Source of the DNA: Verrucomicrobiia bacterium
GTDB lineage: Bacteria > Verrucomicrobiota > Verrucomicrobiia > Opitutales > Opitutaceae
DNA: 54,116 nt
Direction: 5' to 3'
NCBI GenBank assembly: GCA_011525695.1
Contig: WYBX01000067.1
Span: 1-54,116 of the forward strand
Position 1 is the first letter of the stretch. Each line of letters begins with the position of its first letter. Below are positions 35,924 through 45,141 of this stretch, piece by piece. The notes under the pieces were generated by a model, which did not search any database, was not told where the DNA came from, and saw nothing but the letters and a program-made list of their open reading frames with translations. The position numbers and the translations under genes were made by a program.

Positions 35924-36336
35924 CCGCCAACGTTAGCCACGTGAGGATCCTGCCGCCGCGCGTGTAATCATTTTCACTACGCAAAAGTTGCCTTTCGGCA
36001 GTCCGTCGGGAGCTGCCGGACCGGGTTGGTCCGATGGAATGGGGAGGAGACGAGAGGCAGTGAACCGGCCATCTCCTGAATAAGGTCTGATCGACTATTT
36101 CATCTCCAGAAACCACGCCATTGGGATCGAATTCTGGGATGATCGAGGATTAAAATACAGAAATACTGAAGCTTATGAAATAGTTCATCATCCGTGGCTC
36201 GATGACGCCCCATCGATCTCGCATTTATTTCATAAGAACATATGTAATTCACATGAACAATTTCATTGATCCCTGATTTTTACGCGCCCACGGTGATGGG
36301 CGCAGCTTCGAACCCCAAACGCCAACTTCCTTAACC
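35924..36336. promoter_or_regulatory. AT-rich divergent intergenic region with a spaced inverted repeat
   Basis: No gene in 413 bp. From about 36080 to 36290 the DNA is much richer in A and T than its surroundings. It includes CTTATGAAATA (36172-36182) and its exact reverse complement TATTTCATAAG (36226-36236), 43 bp apart; a further CTATTTCATC lies at 36094. It separates the korAB operon from the cupin gene and probably holds both promoters. Confidence 0.55.
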
Positions 36337-37101
36337 ATGTTACATCGCAGTTCCAAGACGGGCCAAAAGCTCGACGTTGCCGGCCTCAATGAAATCACCG
36401 TGCTGGTTGATCGGTCGGAGACCGAGTTGACCGAGGTGGCCATGAACTCCTGGTGCCCCAATCTCGATGGGCCGCCGCATGCGCATGAGCAGAAGGAGCA
36501 GAATTTCTTTGTGACGGCCGGTAAGGGTACGGTCCGGATCGGGCCGGCGGTCTATTCGGCTGCGCCGGGTGACTTCTTCTACGTCCCGGCCAACGCGCTG
36601 CACCAGACGGTGAACCAGGGAAGCGAGCGGTTGGAATACTTCCTCTTCAATGCCTTTCTGGACGCAGGCAAGGAAGGTCATGCGTCCTTTGCCGACCATA
36701 TCTCCAAGGTTAAGGAGACGCGCCGGAGCCAGGCTGCATCGCAGCAGGCGGAGGTGGCCGGGGCGGCTGCGCCCGGCAAGGACCTTGCTGGAAAGCAGGT
36801 GACCGTGCGTCCCGGCACCACGCCGGCCGTGTTCCTTTCGCGTTCGGAGACGCGACGCTGCGAGGCGGTCCATCACGACCTCGCGCCACGCGCGGCCACG
36901 AGCCTGGGCGATCCCACCAAGGAGCAGGTGCTCTATTTTCTCGCCGGGGCCGGGAAATGCGTTTCGGGCGCCAGCACCGTCACGGTGAAGGCGGGGGACG
37001 TGATTTACCTGAAGCGCGACGAGACGGCGAAACTGGAGGCGGGCGAGGCGGGGCTCCGGGCGATTTCCTTTGGCACGATCCTGGCCGCGACCGCCCGGTA
37101 A
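36337..37101 (+). CDS. Two-cupin domain protein
   Basis: 254 aa. The first cupin (about 15-110) has the metal motif GPPHAHEQKEQNFFVTAGKG and the second motif PGDFFYVPANALHQTVNQGS. The second (about 155-250) keeps the fold (TKEQVLYFLAGAGKCVSGAS, KAGDVIYLKRDETAKLEAG) but lacks clear histidines, so it is likely non-metal. A Lys/Gln/Ala linker joins them. Bicupins of this layout bind small molecules or sugars or act as dioxygenases; no substrate can be named. The gene is preceded by an AT-rich region with inverted repeats, suggesting regulated expression. It is followed 119 bp later by a large secreted protein. Confidence 0.8.
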   Translation: MLHRSSKTGQKLDVAGLNEITVLVDRSETELTEVAMNSWCPNLDGPPHAHEQKEQNFFVTAGKGTVRIGPAVYSAAPGDFFYVPANALHQTVNQGSERLEYFLFNAFLDAGKEGHASFADHISKVKETRRSQAASQQAEVAGAAAPGKDLAGKQVTVRPGTTPAVFLSRSETRRCEAVHHDLAPRAATSLGDPTKEQVLYFLAGAGKCVSGASTVTVKAGDVIYLKRDETAKLEAGEAGLRAISFGTILAATAR

Positions 37102-37220
37102 TCCAGGAGGGTCAGGTGGTGACAAGCCAGCCGGGGCGCAGGGATGCGGTTCGACGAACAACCGTAAATGGTCGCCGATCGCGCGTAGGATGGCGCGGAT
37201 TTCTCCGGCTGAATTTTTTT

Positions 37221-39644
37221 ATGATACGTCCGATCGCATTGGCCCTTTCGCTTGCAGGAACGATCCTGCCTGCCGCCGCGGCAGCCGAGACCGTCGCGCT
37301 GTGGTTGTTCGATGAACCCGCGGGGCTTTATCCGAGCACACCGCTCGACTCCGTGGAAGGGCTGGACGCGCCGCTGGTGCTCGGGCTCGGCGGCACGATC
37401 GTCCCGGGAAAATTCGGCCAGGCGCTGTCGGCCGAGCCTTATCCACCGGTGTCCATCCCGGCCCAGGGCGAAGCGACGGCGGCGCTGCAGCGCGAGCGCG
37501 TCCCGGCCGGTCGGACCCAGGAGCCGCTCACCTGGCACAACGCGCAGTTCACGGCCTTGATGACGAGCGGCGAAACCCACATCCGGAAGGAAGTAAGCTT
37601 CGTCAGCCCGACGTCCACCGATCTCAATCTGGGGGATTTCGACTGGACGGTGGAATTCTGGTATCGGGCGCGGGCACCCGGCCGCGGCGTCGTGCTGGAG
37701 ATTGGTACCGGACCCCGGGGCGAAAACGCGGTCGTCACCCGGCTGTCGCTCGATGCGACGGCGGCCGCATTTGTTTTCGAGAACCAGCCCAGTGGGACGC
37801 AGGTGCGCCTGGAAACGGTGGCGGAAGCGCTCGGTGATTCGGGCTGGCACCATTATGCCTTTTCCTACCGGGCGCTGGCGCGGGAGCTGGTCCACCATGT
37901 CGATGGGCGCCGCCACTCCGTTGCGGGCGCCGTGAGCCTGAAGCGGCTGCCGCCGGGCAAGGAGGATTATCTGACGCTCGGCCGGGACGGGCGTTGGGGA
38001 CAGCCGTTGCCGGGGATGATTGACGAGTTGCGGATTTCCCGGGGCGTGGTCCATCCGGAGGCGTTCGCCCCTCCCGGTTCATTCGCGCCGGTGGCGGAGC
38101 GGGTGCCGCTGCTCGCCGGCCCGCCGCCACTGTTCGGTGAGGGCGCGATCCAGGCGAAGGTGCTGCCGCTCGGTTCGCGCAAGCACCTGTTCCTCGACGG
38201 GGCCTTCTTCGAAAACAGCGAACACATCCGGTTCGTGGCCCACCAGCCGCGCCAGGTGGAGCGCGTCATCGATGGCACGTCGGGACAGTTCCGGAAGCAT
38301 CTGACGGCAATCGACGATGAGGCCGGGACCATTCGGATCTATAACGGCGGGCCGGACGATTTCCTGATGGTGCACACGTCGCACGACGGGCGCCATTTCA
38401 CGGAGCCGGACACGGGGGTTCATCACAAGGGCAGGCGCAACATCGTGATCGCGGAAAGCGCGGCGCTCGGACGGGTGATGATCGATCCCAACGGACCCGC
38501 CGCCGAGCGCTGGAAATACCTCAGCGGCCACGAAGGCCGCGGCGTATATCTTTATACCTCGCCGGACGGCTGGAAATGGACGCGGCGACGGACGGCGGCC
38601 GCATCGTTCCGCTCCGGCTCGCAGTCGAGTTTTTTCTATGACGATCAGCGGCAGCAGTATGTGGCATACCATCGGACCGGATTTCCGCTGAGCGCCGGCG
38701 GGGCGACGCGCCGCGAGTTTGTGCGTTCGGCGACGGCGGATCTCAGCCGTCCGTGGCCGATTCCCAGTCTCACGCAGGCGGAGGTGTGGGCCATCGCGCA
38801 GTCCCGGCCGCTCCGCCAGCCCCAGCCCTGGTGGCTGGACAACGGCCCGCTCACGCCGGGCGATTTCGGAGTCGAGCTGCCGACCGCCTTTGCGCCGGAC
38901 GATGCGATCGATCCTCCGGGCAGCGGCGTCTATGTGCCGAAGGCGATGAAGTATCCGTGGGCTGCCGACACCTATCTGGCCTTCCCCTGCATGTATTTCG
39001 ACTACGAGGAGCCGGGGCAACCGGAGGTGCGGCAGACGCTGATGGAGGAACGGCGCGGGCTCGGTTCAGGACTCGTCGAAGTGCAGGTGGCGGCCAGCCG
39101 CGACGGAATCACCTGGCAACGGCATCCCGCCCCGACCTTCGTCGGGATTGGCGAATACGAGGGTCGGCGGCTGCACCAGATCTACATGGGCGAGGGGATG
39201 ATTCGCCGCGGCGACGAGCTGTGGCAGTACTTTTACGGGCAGGAGGAATATCATTCCCCGGTGCGGAAAAACCCGGCGGGCAATGGTGTGTACCGCACCG
39301 TGACGCTGCTTGACCGTTTTGTATCCGCCCGTGCGCCGTACGAACGGCTGGCCACGATCACCACCCGTCCGTTCACGTTCGAGGGCAGCCGGCTGGTGCT
39401 CAACCTCGACACCACGGGGCTGGGTTACGCCCAGGTTGGCTTCATCGACGCCGCGGGTGCGCCGGTGCCCGGGTTCGGGCTCGAGGAGTGCGTGTATATC
39501 AACGGCAACTTCATCCGGCATCCGGTGGAATGGCTCCGGCGGGGTTCGGATGTCTCCTCGCTCGCAGGCCGGCCCATCCGGCTCGTGATCCGGATGCGCA
39601 ACACCGATCTCTACTCGCTGCAGTTCACGTCTGATTCCCGCTGA
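37221..39644 (+). CDS. Large secreted LamG plus glycosidase-like propeller protein
   Basis: 807 aa from the ATG at 37221, which begins a signal peptide (MIRPIALALSLAGTILPAAA). Residues about 25-300 form a LamG/concanavalin-like domain (VALWLFDEPAGLYPSTPLDS; DFDWTVEFWYRA; GDSGWHHYAFSYRAL; PGMIDELRISRGVVHPEAF), the jelly-roll hallmark. Residues about 320-720 look like a five-bladed propeller of the GH43/GH32 type (HLFLDGAFFENSEHIRFVAH, YLYTSPDGWKWTRRR, YVAYHRTGFPLSAGG). A beta-rich C-terminal domain follows. It is probably an extracellular glycan-acting protein, but the catalytic acids are not identified. Domain order is the reverse of the protein at 7396-9387. Confidence 0.8.
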   Translation: MIRPIALALSLAGTILPAAAAAETVALWLFDEPAGLYPSTPLDSVEGLDAPLVLGLGGTIVPGKFGQALSAEPYPPVSIPAQGEATAALQRERVPAGRTQEPLTWHNAQFTALMTSGETHIRKEVSFVSPTSTDLNLGDFDWTVEFWYRARAPGRGVVLEIGTGPRGENAVVTRLSLDATAAAFVFENQPSGTQVRLETVAEALGDSGWHHYAFSYRALARELVHHVDGRRHSVAGAVSLKRLPPGKEDYLTLGRDGRWGQPLPGMIDELRISRGVVHPEAFAPPGSFAPVAERVPLLAGPPPLFGEGAIQAKVLPLGSRKHLFLDGAFFENSEHIRFVAHQPRQVERVIDGTSGQFRKHLTAIDDEAGTIRIYNGGPDDFLMVHTSHDGRHFTEPDTGVHHKGRRNIVIAESAALGRVMIDPNGPAAERWKYLSGHEGRGVYLYTSPDGWKWTRRRTAAASFRSGSQSSFFYDDQRQQYVAYHRTGFPLSAGGATRREFVRSATADLSRPWPIPSLTQAEVWAIAQSRPLRQPQPWWLDNGPLTPGDFGVELPTAFAPDDAIDPPGSGVYVPKAMKYPWAADTYLAFPCMYFDYEEPGQPEVRQTLMEERRGLGSGLVEVQVAASRDGITWQRHPAPTFVGIGEYEGRRLHQIYMGEGMIRRGDELWQYFYGQEEYHSPVRKNPAGNGVYRTVTLLDRFVSARAPYERLATITTRPFTFEGSRLVLNLDTTGLGYAQVGFIDAAGAPVPGFGLEECVYINGNFIRHPVEWLRRGSDVSSLAGRPIRLVIRMRNTDLYSLQFTSDSR

Positions 39645-39733
39645 CCCAACATTTCTGTTCGCGGCACGTTGGCGACAACCGGAGCCCGTCGCTCAATGAA
39701 TTCGACGGTCATCTTCCATTCAAAATAACCTCC

Positions 39734-39994
39734 CTGGAGGGACGCCCTCCGTGGCGTCCACAAACCCGATGGGAAACGCATTCCTGCGCACCCCATCGAT
39801 CTTCAATGGCCGTGACGGAGCCCGGCCCTCCAAATACGATGCTCGTATATGGAGGGACGCCCTCCGTGGCGTCCACAGACCGGATCGGAAATTAATTCTG
39901 CGAAGCGGATTGCCTACGTGGCCGTGACGGAGCACGTCCCTCCATGTACGAAGTTCGGAACGTTGCGGCCGTGACGGAGCCCGGCCCTCCATGA
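39734..39994. repeat. Array of GGCCGTGACGGAGC-type palindromic repeats
   Basis: The 375-bp gap 39645-40019 has no gene. It carries GGAGGGACGCCCTCCGTGGC (about 39736 and 39850) and GGCCGTGACGGAGCCCGGCC or close variants (39807-39831, 39919-39943, 39967-39993), the latter followed by CTCCATG and GTACGAAGTTCGGAACGTTG. Units also share an ACC(C/G)GATGGGAAA...ATTC(T)TGCG lead. The same units occur at 53500-53696. Confidence 0.85.
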
Positions 39995-40019
39995 ATCCAA
40001 TTCGCACCAAGCAGGACCT

Positions 40020-42167
40020 TCACCGCGGGTCGCTGATCCGGCCCAGGAAGAGGCACGCGCCGCTCACCTTGTGTTGGATCGCGAAAAGGAACGGCCGATC
40101 GACGCGCACCTCGACTGGCGGGGGCGGCACTGAGGTGACAACCCCGATCACCACGGCAGTTGCCGCGGCGGCCTCCGTGCCCAGCTCGTCGAGTGCAATG
40201 AACGTGTGGTGGAAGATATCCGAGATTGCGAGGTACTCGTCGGGCTTGCGCGGAGCGATCCGGTCGAAATTGGCGCTGCGCTCGGGAATGTCGAAGGCCT
40301 GGTTCATCCCCAGTGCGCGGAAGCCGTCACGCAGCGAAACCGTGGCTCCTTCCACCTCGAACTTGGGCAACCAGAGCGCCACCTCGCGCCGGCCAGGCTG
40401 CGCCCAGCGGGCGAAATCATCCGGGGTCAGCCGGGCAGCGATGGCTTCGACCGTTTCGTCCGTGTCCGGCAGGATGACGAGGAATTGCAGACCGCCGCCG
40501 ATGTAATCGAGCGTGACGATGCTGAGTCCCGGCTCCTTGGCGTAGCCCATTGGGCCGGTGCGCGCCATGGTTGGCACCGCGAACGTGGTGCCCGGCGTCG
40601 GATGGAAGGGAAGGGGAGTCGTGGCGTTCTTCTCGAAGGGCACGTCCCACGATGCTTTCAGGTACAGCGCATTCACGAGGACGAGCCGGGTGAACTCGGT
40701 CAGCCCGCCCTGCGGGATCAGGTCGCGGATCCGATCGCGCGTCTGCTCCTCGACCCAGTCGTTGATCGTTAGACGGGCCCCCTCGGTGTTGAACCGAAAG
40801 TCCAGCGGCTCGAGCGGCGCCTCGAATCCGTCGCGCATCAGATCGATGAAGGCATCGCGGAAGGCAAAGCCCTCCTGGCCGAACAGCCGGTTGGCGGCGT
40901 GCCATTCGATCGGGTCGGCCTGCCGGCCGGCGGCGGTGCGTGCGTCGGCGATCCGTTTCGACTGGCCGGCCGCGTCCTGCAGCGCCCGGCGGAGCGTGGC
41001 GAACCCCGCCTGCAGTGAGGCATCGTCGTCGGGGAGTCGCAGTACGCCGGCCATTTCGCGGCGGGTGGCATCCTCCGCGCCCGCATACGCGAGGGCGAGT
41101 GCGCTCTCGATGGAGTACGGTGAAAGGACGAGATTGCCGCCGGGCATCCCGATGGCGAGGTTCCGGTAGAGATCGAGTCCGACCGCGTTGGTCGCCTTCG
41201 CTGCGTCGAAGCCGGGGGCGGCCGGGATTTCATAGATCTCGGCGAGCGCGATGCCCGTTGCCCCGCGGGCATCGCGCAGCTGGAGGGTATACGAACCGGC
41301 GGGGAGTGACACGAGCAGCGCAGCATCGCCGGCGTGGACCAGCGGAAACGCGCCGGCGGCGGCAGCGGCCGATTCGATGGCGGCGGCCTCGTTGGCCTGC
41401 CAGTTGTCATTCGTCGCGATGAGCGTGCTTCCTGATCGCAGCTCGACCACCGGGTCGTTCAGGACTCCGGCGATTCCGAACTCCTGCAGCGATGGCCCGA
41501 CGCCGCGGAGCAGGAGTCGGATCGGGCTGTAGCCCTCGACCACGAAGCCCATCACGATGAGCCCCTCGCCATCCTCGACGCAGCCGCGGGCGGAGAAGTT
41601 GACGAAACGCGGCGGACCTCCGGAGTGATCGGCGAGCGCGTCATAGAATTCCAGCAGCGCGATACCGTCGTCGTCGAGGGCGGGCCGGCAGTGCGCCGTC
41701 AGCGTGCCGGTTGCAGGGATCCCGAGCAGTGCGGCGTCGCCGGGGGCCTGACCGGGTGGCACGAGCGGGAAGGCGCCGACGTGATAGGACGTCTGGACCG
41801 CGGTCACAGGCGCCGAGTCCGTCTGGGCGGCGAGCGTGGCGCCGCGATAGATTTCGAGCCGCGGCGCGCGGAGATAGCCGGCCACCCCGAACTGGGCCAG
41901 GCCGGGGCCGATGGCGCGAACCAGGATGGGCAGGTTGCCGGAGCCCTGAACCCTGGTGCCGGCGATCAGCGTGGCATCGCCGGCGCCGGAACGGCCGCGA
42001 ACGGAAACATTGGCCAGCCGGGAAGTGAGGGCTGGAGCGCGGGCGCGGGAGACGCTGTCCGGCACCGAAGCGAGAGTCCACTCCGGCTCGCTGGCGATCG
42101 CGCCATGAGTCGGGGCACCAAGCCACCCGAGGAGAACCAGCAGGACGCAGGAAGCTGTGCAGCGCAT
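40020..42167 (-). CDS. Secreted serpin with N-terminal tandem verrucomicrobial domain
   Basis: 715 aa. A signal peptide (CTASCVLLVLLGWLGAPTHG) is followed by two copies of the 'GDATLIAG...LVRAIGPGLAQFGV' domain (about 50-190 and 195-320), common in verrucomicrobial secreted proteins. The serpin domain fills 330-715: NLVLSPYSIESALALAYAGA, LVLVNALYLKASWDVPFEKN, and a full reactive-centre hinge DELGTEAAAATAVVIGVV at 660-677, then the PFLFAI strand and the CLFLGRISDP end. The small-residue hinge (Gly-Thr-Glu-Ala-Ala-Ala-Ala-Thr) marks inhibitory serpins. The scissile region holds Val, Thr and Ser, pointing to elastase-like proteases. A role protecting extracellular enzymes is inferred. Confidence 0.92.
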   Translation of the reverse strand: MRCTASCVLLVLLGWLGAPTHGAIASEPEWTLASVPDSVSRARAPALTSRLANVSVRGRSGAGDATLIAGTRVQGSGNLPILVRAIGPGLAQFGVAGYLRAPRLEIYRGATLAAQTDSAPVTAVQTSYHVGAFPLVPPGQAPGDAALLGIPATGTLTAHCRPALDDDGIALLEFYDALADHSGGPPRFVNFSARGCVEDGEGLIVMGFVVEGYSPIRLLLRGVGPSLQEFGIAGVLNDPVVELRSGSTLIATNDNWQANEAAAIESAAAAAGAFPLVHAGDAALLVSLPAGSYTLQLRDARGATGIALAEIYEIPAAPGFDAAKATNAVGLDLYRNLAIGMPGGNLVLSPYSIESALALAYAGAEDATRREMAGVLRLPDDDASLQAGFATLRRALQDAAGQSKRIADARTAAGRQADPIEWHAANRLFGQEGFAFRDAFIDLMRDGFEAPLEPLDFRFNTEGARLTINDWVEEQTRDRIRDLIPQGGLTEFTRLVLVNALYLKASWDVPFEKNATTPLPFHPTPGTTFAVPTMARTGPMGYAKEPGLSIVTLDYIGGGLQFLVILPDTDETVEAIAARLTPDDFARWAQPGRREVALWLPKFEVEGATVSLRDGFRALGMNQAFDIPERSANFDRIAPRKPDEYLAISDIFHHTFIALDELGTEAAAATAVVIGVVTSVPPPPVEVRVDRPFLFAIQHKVSGACLFLGRISDPR

Positions 42168-42238
42168 GGCCGGATTATGACAATCCGCCGGACCGATTGA
42201 AACCTGAATGTTGCGCGGCCGGGGCTTGATTGCGGTAT

Positions 42239-42262
42239 GTGGGCGCAGGCAAGGCTGCGCTC
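42239..42262. repeat. Single copy of the GGGCGCAG hairpin repeat
   Basis: GTGGGCGCAGGCAAGGCTGC followed by GCTC: a diverged copy of the three hairpins between bshB and bshA. A decayed GGAGGGACGACCTTCCGCGT element lies beside it at 42305-42324. Confidence 0.7.
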
Positions 42263-42384
42263 GTCCGAATCCAATTTCGATTTCAGAATTCCGGAACCCG
42301 GCCTGGAGGGACGACCTTCCGCGTCGTCTGCAATTTCACCCAGACATAGATTGCTTCGCGGCCCCTCCGGCCTCCGGGACGTGC

Positions 42385-42420
42385 GCCAGATGAGTGTTAC
42401 GATCGTAACACGACGTTGGC
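42385..42420. promoter_or_regulatory. 36-bp symmetric element, copy 1
   Basis: GCCA, 6 nt, TGTTACGATCGTAACA (perfect 16-bp dyad, 42395-42410), 6 nt, TGGC. The inner and outer arms share one centre. It recurs 118 bp downstream in the same layout. The size and symmetry suit a dimeric repressor of the LacI/GalR or GntR type; the protein is not in the window. Confidence 0.8.
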
Positions 42421-42502
42421 TGATCGACCTCCCGTGCTCCGGACCGATCGCACCCTGTCTTCACTCGTGGCGAGGCGTGTATCCATCCCGCGATCGGCGT
42501 GA

Positions 42503-42538
42503 GCCAGATCGGTGTTACGATCGTAACATAAAATTGGC
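42503..42538. promoter_or_regulatory. 36-bp symmetric element, copy 2
   Basis: GCCA, 6 nt, TGTTACGATCGTAACA (42513-42528), 6 nt, TGGC. Core and outer arms are identical to copy 1, while the 6-nt spacers mostly differ (GATCGG and TAAAAT here; GATGAG and CGACGT there), as expected of a protein-binding site under selection. It lies 108 bp before the ThuA-protein ATG. Confidence 0.8.
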
Positions 42539-42646
42539 ACGACGAGGATCTCCCTCGGCACCGATTTTCGGTGAGACATTCGGCGGCCGGCACCGAGCCG
42601 GGGCGCCATTTCAGACTTTCCAAGTCCCCCGCCCTGGCTTGAAGAT

Positions 42647-43588
42647 ATGCGTACCCACATGAAACCCTACCTCTGTTTGGGGCTTACCCTGCTGGTTTGC
42701 GCTCCGGCCGCAGTGGCCCAGAATTTGCCCGAGGTCACCCTGGACCAGGCCTGGAAAGACAGGATTCAAGCGCTGGCACCGGCCAAGACCCGGTTCCCAG
42801 CGTCGGAAAAGAAACGCCTCCTCGTTTTCTCGCTGCACACCGGATTCAACCACTGGGTGATTCCGCATACGGAGGAGATGGTGAAGATCCTCGGCCGGAA
42901 GAGCGGCGCCTTCGAGGTCGTCGGCACCAAGGACATCGCGGAGTTCGAGGCGGCGCGACTCGAGACGTACGACGCCGTCGTCATGAACAACACCTGCGCC
43001 AAGCCGGAAGTCCGCGACATCTTCCTCGACAAGCTGCGCGAGATTCACGGTAGCGAGACGGAGGCGGTGAAGCGCAAGGCAGCGGAGTTGGAGAAGAACC
43101 TGATCAAGTATGTGGAAAACGGCGGCGGGCTTTTCGTGTTCCATGGCGGGGTGACCACGCAGAACAACTCCTGGGATTTCAGCCGAATGGTGGGAGCCAG
43201 CTTTGATTATCATCCGCCGCAGCAGCCCATCACGGTCCGGGTGGAGGATTCGAAGCATCCGCTGACCGCGGCCATTTCCGGCGGTCAGTTCGTGCATGTC
43301 GACGAACCCTATTTCTACAAGAACGCGTACGCCGAGCTGAACTTTCGACCCCTGCTCTATTTCAACAATGCGGAAATCAAGCAGCAGCGGAAGGGGAAGG
43401 AGCGGGCGGATGGGAAGACCTATGTCGCGTGGATTCGCAGGCACGGAAAGGGCCGGGTGATGTACTCCTCGCCTTCGCACAATGCCCAGAGCTTCGAGAA
43501 TCCGCAGCTCCTCCAGTTCTTCCTTGATGGGCTGCAGTACGTCGTCGGCGACGTGAAGTGCGACGAGACTCCGCTGCAGAAGCGTTAG
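42647..43588 (+). CDS. Exported ThuA-domain protein
   Basis: 313 aa with a signal peptide (MKPYLCLGLTLLVCAPAAVA after a 4-residue lead; ATG 42659 is an alternative start). The ThuA-like class I GATase fold is clear: LLVFSLHTGFNHWVIPHTEE near 45-65, YDAVVMNNTCAKPEV, NGGGLFVFHGGVTTQNNSWD near 155-175 and GRVMYSSPSHNAQSFENPQL near the C-terminus. ThuA-domain proteins are tied to sugar utilisation (trehalose in Sinorhizobium, heparinoid and xyloglucan clusters elsewhere), but the reaction is unsettled. Twin 36-bp dyads upstream suggest repressor control by a sugar signal. The catalytic Cys of true amidotransferases is not evident, as usual for this family. Confidence 0.88.
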   Translation: MRTHMKPYLCLGLTLLVCAPAAVAQNLPEVTLDQAWKDRIQALAPAKTRFPASEKKRLLVFSLHTGFNHWVIPHTEEMVKILGRKSGAFEVVGTKDIAEFEAARLETYDAVVMNNTCAKPEVRDIFLDKLREIHGSETEAVKRKAAELEKNLIKYVENGGGLFVFHGGVTTQNNSWDFSRMVGASFDYHPPQQPITVRVEDSKHPLTAAISGGQFVHVDEPYFYKNAYAELNFRPLLYFNNAEIKQQRKGKERADGKTYVAWIRRHGKGRVMYSSPSHNAQSFENPQLLQFFLDGLQYVVGDVKCDETPLQKR

Positions 43589-43832
43589 CAGCCTGTCGGT
43601 CTTACGGCGGCTCGACTTGAAGACACGGAACGTGAGGGCGAATCATCCGACATGCTGCTAAACGAAAATGCCCCGGGGCATTTTCGGGCAGGCACTGGAG
43701 TGCAAAAGGCTGTCAACGGATCGGCCTGCGGCCGGATCCGAAATTCGCCTACTTGCCACCCACGGCTCGCCACCCCAGCAAGGTCGGTCGTCGCGAACAT
43801 GTCGGAAGTGGATCGACAATACCGCGAACTTT

Positions 43833-45041
43833 TCAGAGCCGCGGACCGCCGCCGCGGCCGTGGTAGGCAACCAGGAAGTACGCGAGCACGATGCTGCTCA
43901 CGGCGGTGATGCCGCTCCAGAAGCCCGTCCAATCATGGCCGGCGGCGGTCTGATGCTGCGCGAACCACCAGCCGGAGCCAAGATAGCCGGCGAGATTCCC
44001 CACGCCGCTGACCATGAGCGCCATCAGCGCCTGGGCCCGGGCCCGCCAGGCCGAATCCACCCGCTGGTCGAGGTAAATCTGGATGGAAATCAGCACGAGC
44101 GTGTACGACGCCCCGTGGAGCGTGAGTCCCAGGAGCAGTGATACGCGGCCATCCAGGGCCGACAGGCCAAACCGGACGACCCCGAGCAGGAGGCCGCCGG
44201 CGATGATCCACTTGAACCGCCACCGGGTCAGCATCCGGGCGAGCGCCAGCATCGCGGCGATCTCGGTGATTTGTCCCAGCGACATCCATGATGCCGTGTG
44301 GCTCATGCCGAGGTCCCGCAGGTGGGGCGGGGTGTAGGGGTAGAATGCCGCCAGCGAGATGTTGAAGAGCGCGGCGGTGATGAACACGACGCGGTGATCG
44401 CGGTTGCGCAGCAGCGACAGGGCGTCGAGCCCGAATCGCTCCCGGAGGCTGACGGAGGCGTTGAATTTGGGTGGCTCGCGGACGGGCAGCAGGAAGGTGA
44501 GCCCCGCCACCACGAGCCAGCCGGTCGCTCCGGCAAGCCCCGCCCGGGTCGACGCATCCGCGTCGAGCGCGCTCACCACCCAGCAACCGGCCATCCAGCC
44601 AAAGGTCGCCACCGCCCGGATCGGGCCGAACTCGCTGCGGGCATCGCGCAGCCCGGCGAACACCACCGTGGACGCAATGCTCCAGGCGGGCGAGGAACAG
44701 AGCGAATGGAGCTGGATCGCGGCCAGCGCCAGCCAGGGGTTGCCTCCGCCGATCGCGAACGATGCGAGCGCCATGGCCGCGGCGGTGGCCAGGGCGAGCC
44801 AGCGCAGCACGTGCACGGGCGATGCATGCCGGTCTGCCATGGCGCCGAAGAAGAGCGGCGAGACGAATGCCGCCACCGCGGAGCTGGCAAAGGCAAAGGG
44901 CTTGATCGCCTGGAGCCCATGGGCGTCGAGGACGTTGGTCAGCGGGACAAACCACATTCCCATCGCGGCACCCTGGATGAAATACAGCGCGGTGAACTCG
45001 GCATAAATCACCCACGGGAGACGGCTTGGTGTTGGCGGCAC
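43833..45041 (-). CDS. MFS transporter, nucleoside:H+ symporter-like
   Basis: 402 aa from the GTG at 45041 (no ATG in frame near the first helix). Twelve hydrophobic helices are visible, the first being VIYAEFTALYFIQGAAMGMW with PLTNVLDAHGLQAIKPFAFA after it, which is the Nuc_H_symport/LacY-like start. The motif FGAMADRHASPVHVLRWL between helices 2 and 3 is the MFS 'motif A' position. The substrate is probably a nucleoside or sugar, but cannot be fixed. It diverges from the DASS symporter, with starts 100 bp apart. Confidence 0.85.
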   Translation of the reverse strand: MPPTPSRLPWVIYAEFTALYFIQGAAMGMWFVPLTNVLDAHGLQAIKPFAFASSAVAAFVSPLFFGAMADRHASPVHVLRWLALATAAAMALASFAIGGGNPWLALAAIQLHSLCSSPAWSIASTVVFAGLRDARSEFGPIRAVATFGWMAGCWVVSALDADASTRAGLAGATGWLVVAGLTFLLPVREPPKFNASVSLRERFGLDALSLLRNRDHRVVFITAALFNISLAAFYPYTPPHLRDLGMSHTASWMSLGQITEIAAMLALARMLTRWRFKWIIAGGLLLGVVRFGLSALDGRVSLLLGLTLHGASYTLVLISIQIYLDQRVDSAWRARAQALMALMVSGVGNLAGYLGSGWWFAQHQTAAGHDWTGFWSGITAVSSIVLAYFLVAYHGRGGGPRL

Positions 45042-45141
45042 CGCATCACAGTACGCAACCGGCGCGTTTTGTCGCGCATCTTGCAATGCAGATCGGGCTT
45101 CCCTGTCGGGCCCGCTTTCGCACGCTTCGTGCCTTCGGTGC

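Noticed and set aside
39734..39994. CRISPR array
   Set aside because: Repeat units are palindromic, irregularly spaced and imperfect, with no unique spacers and no cas genes.
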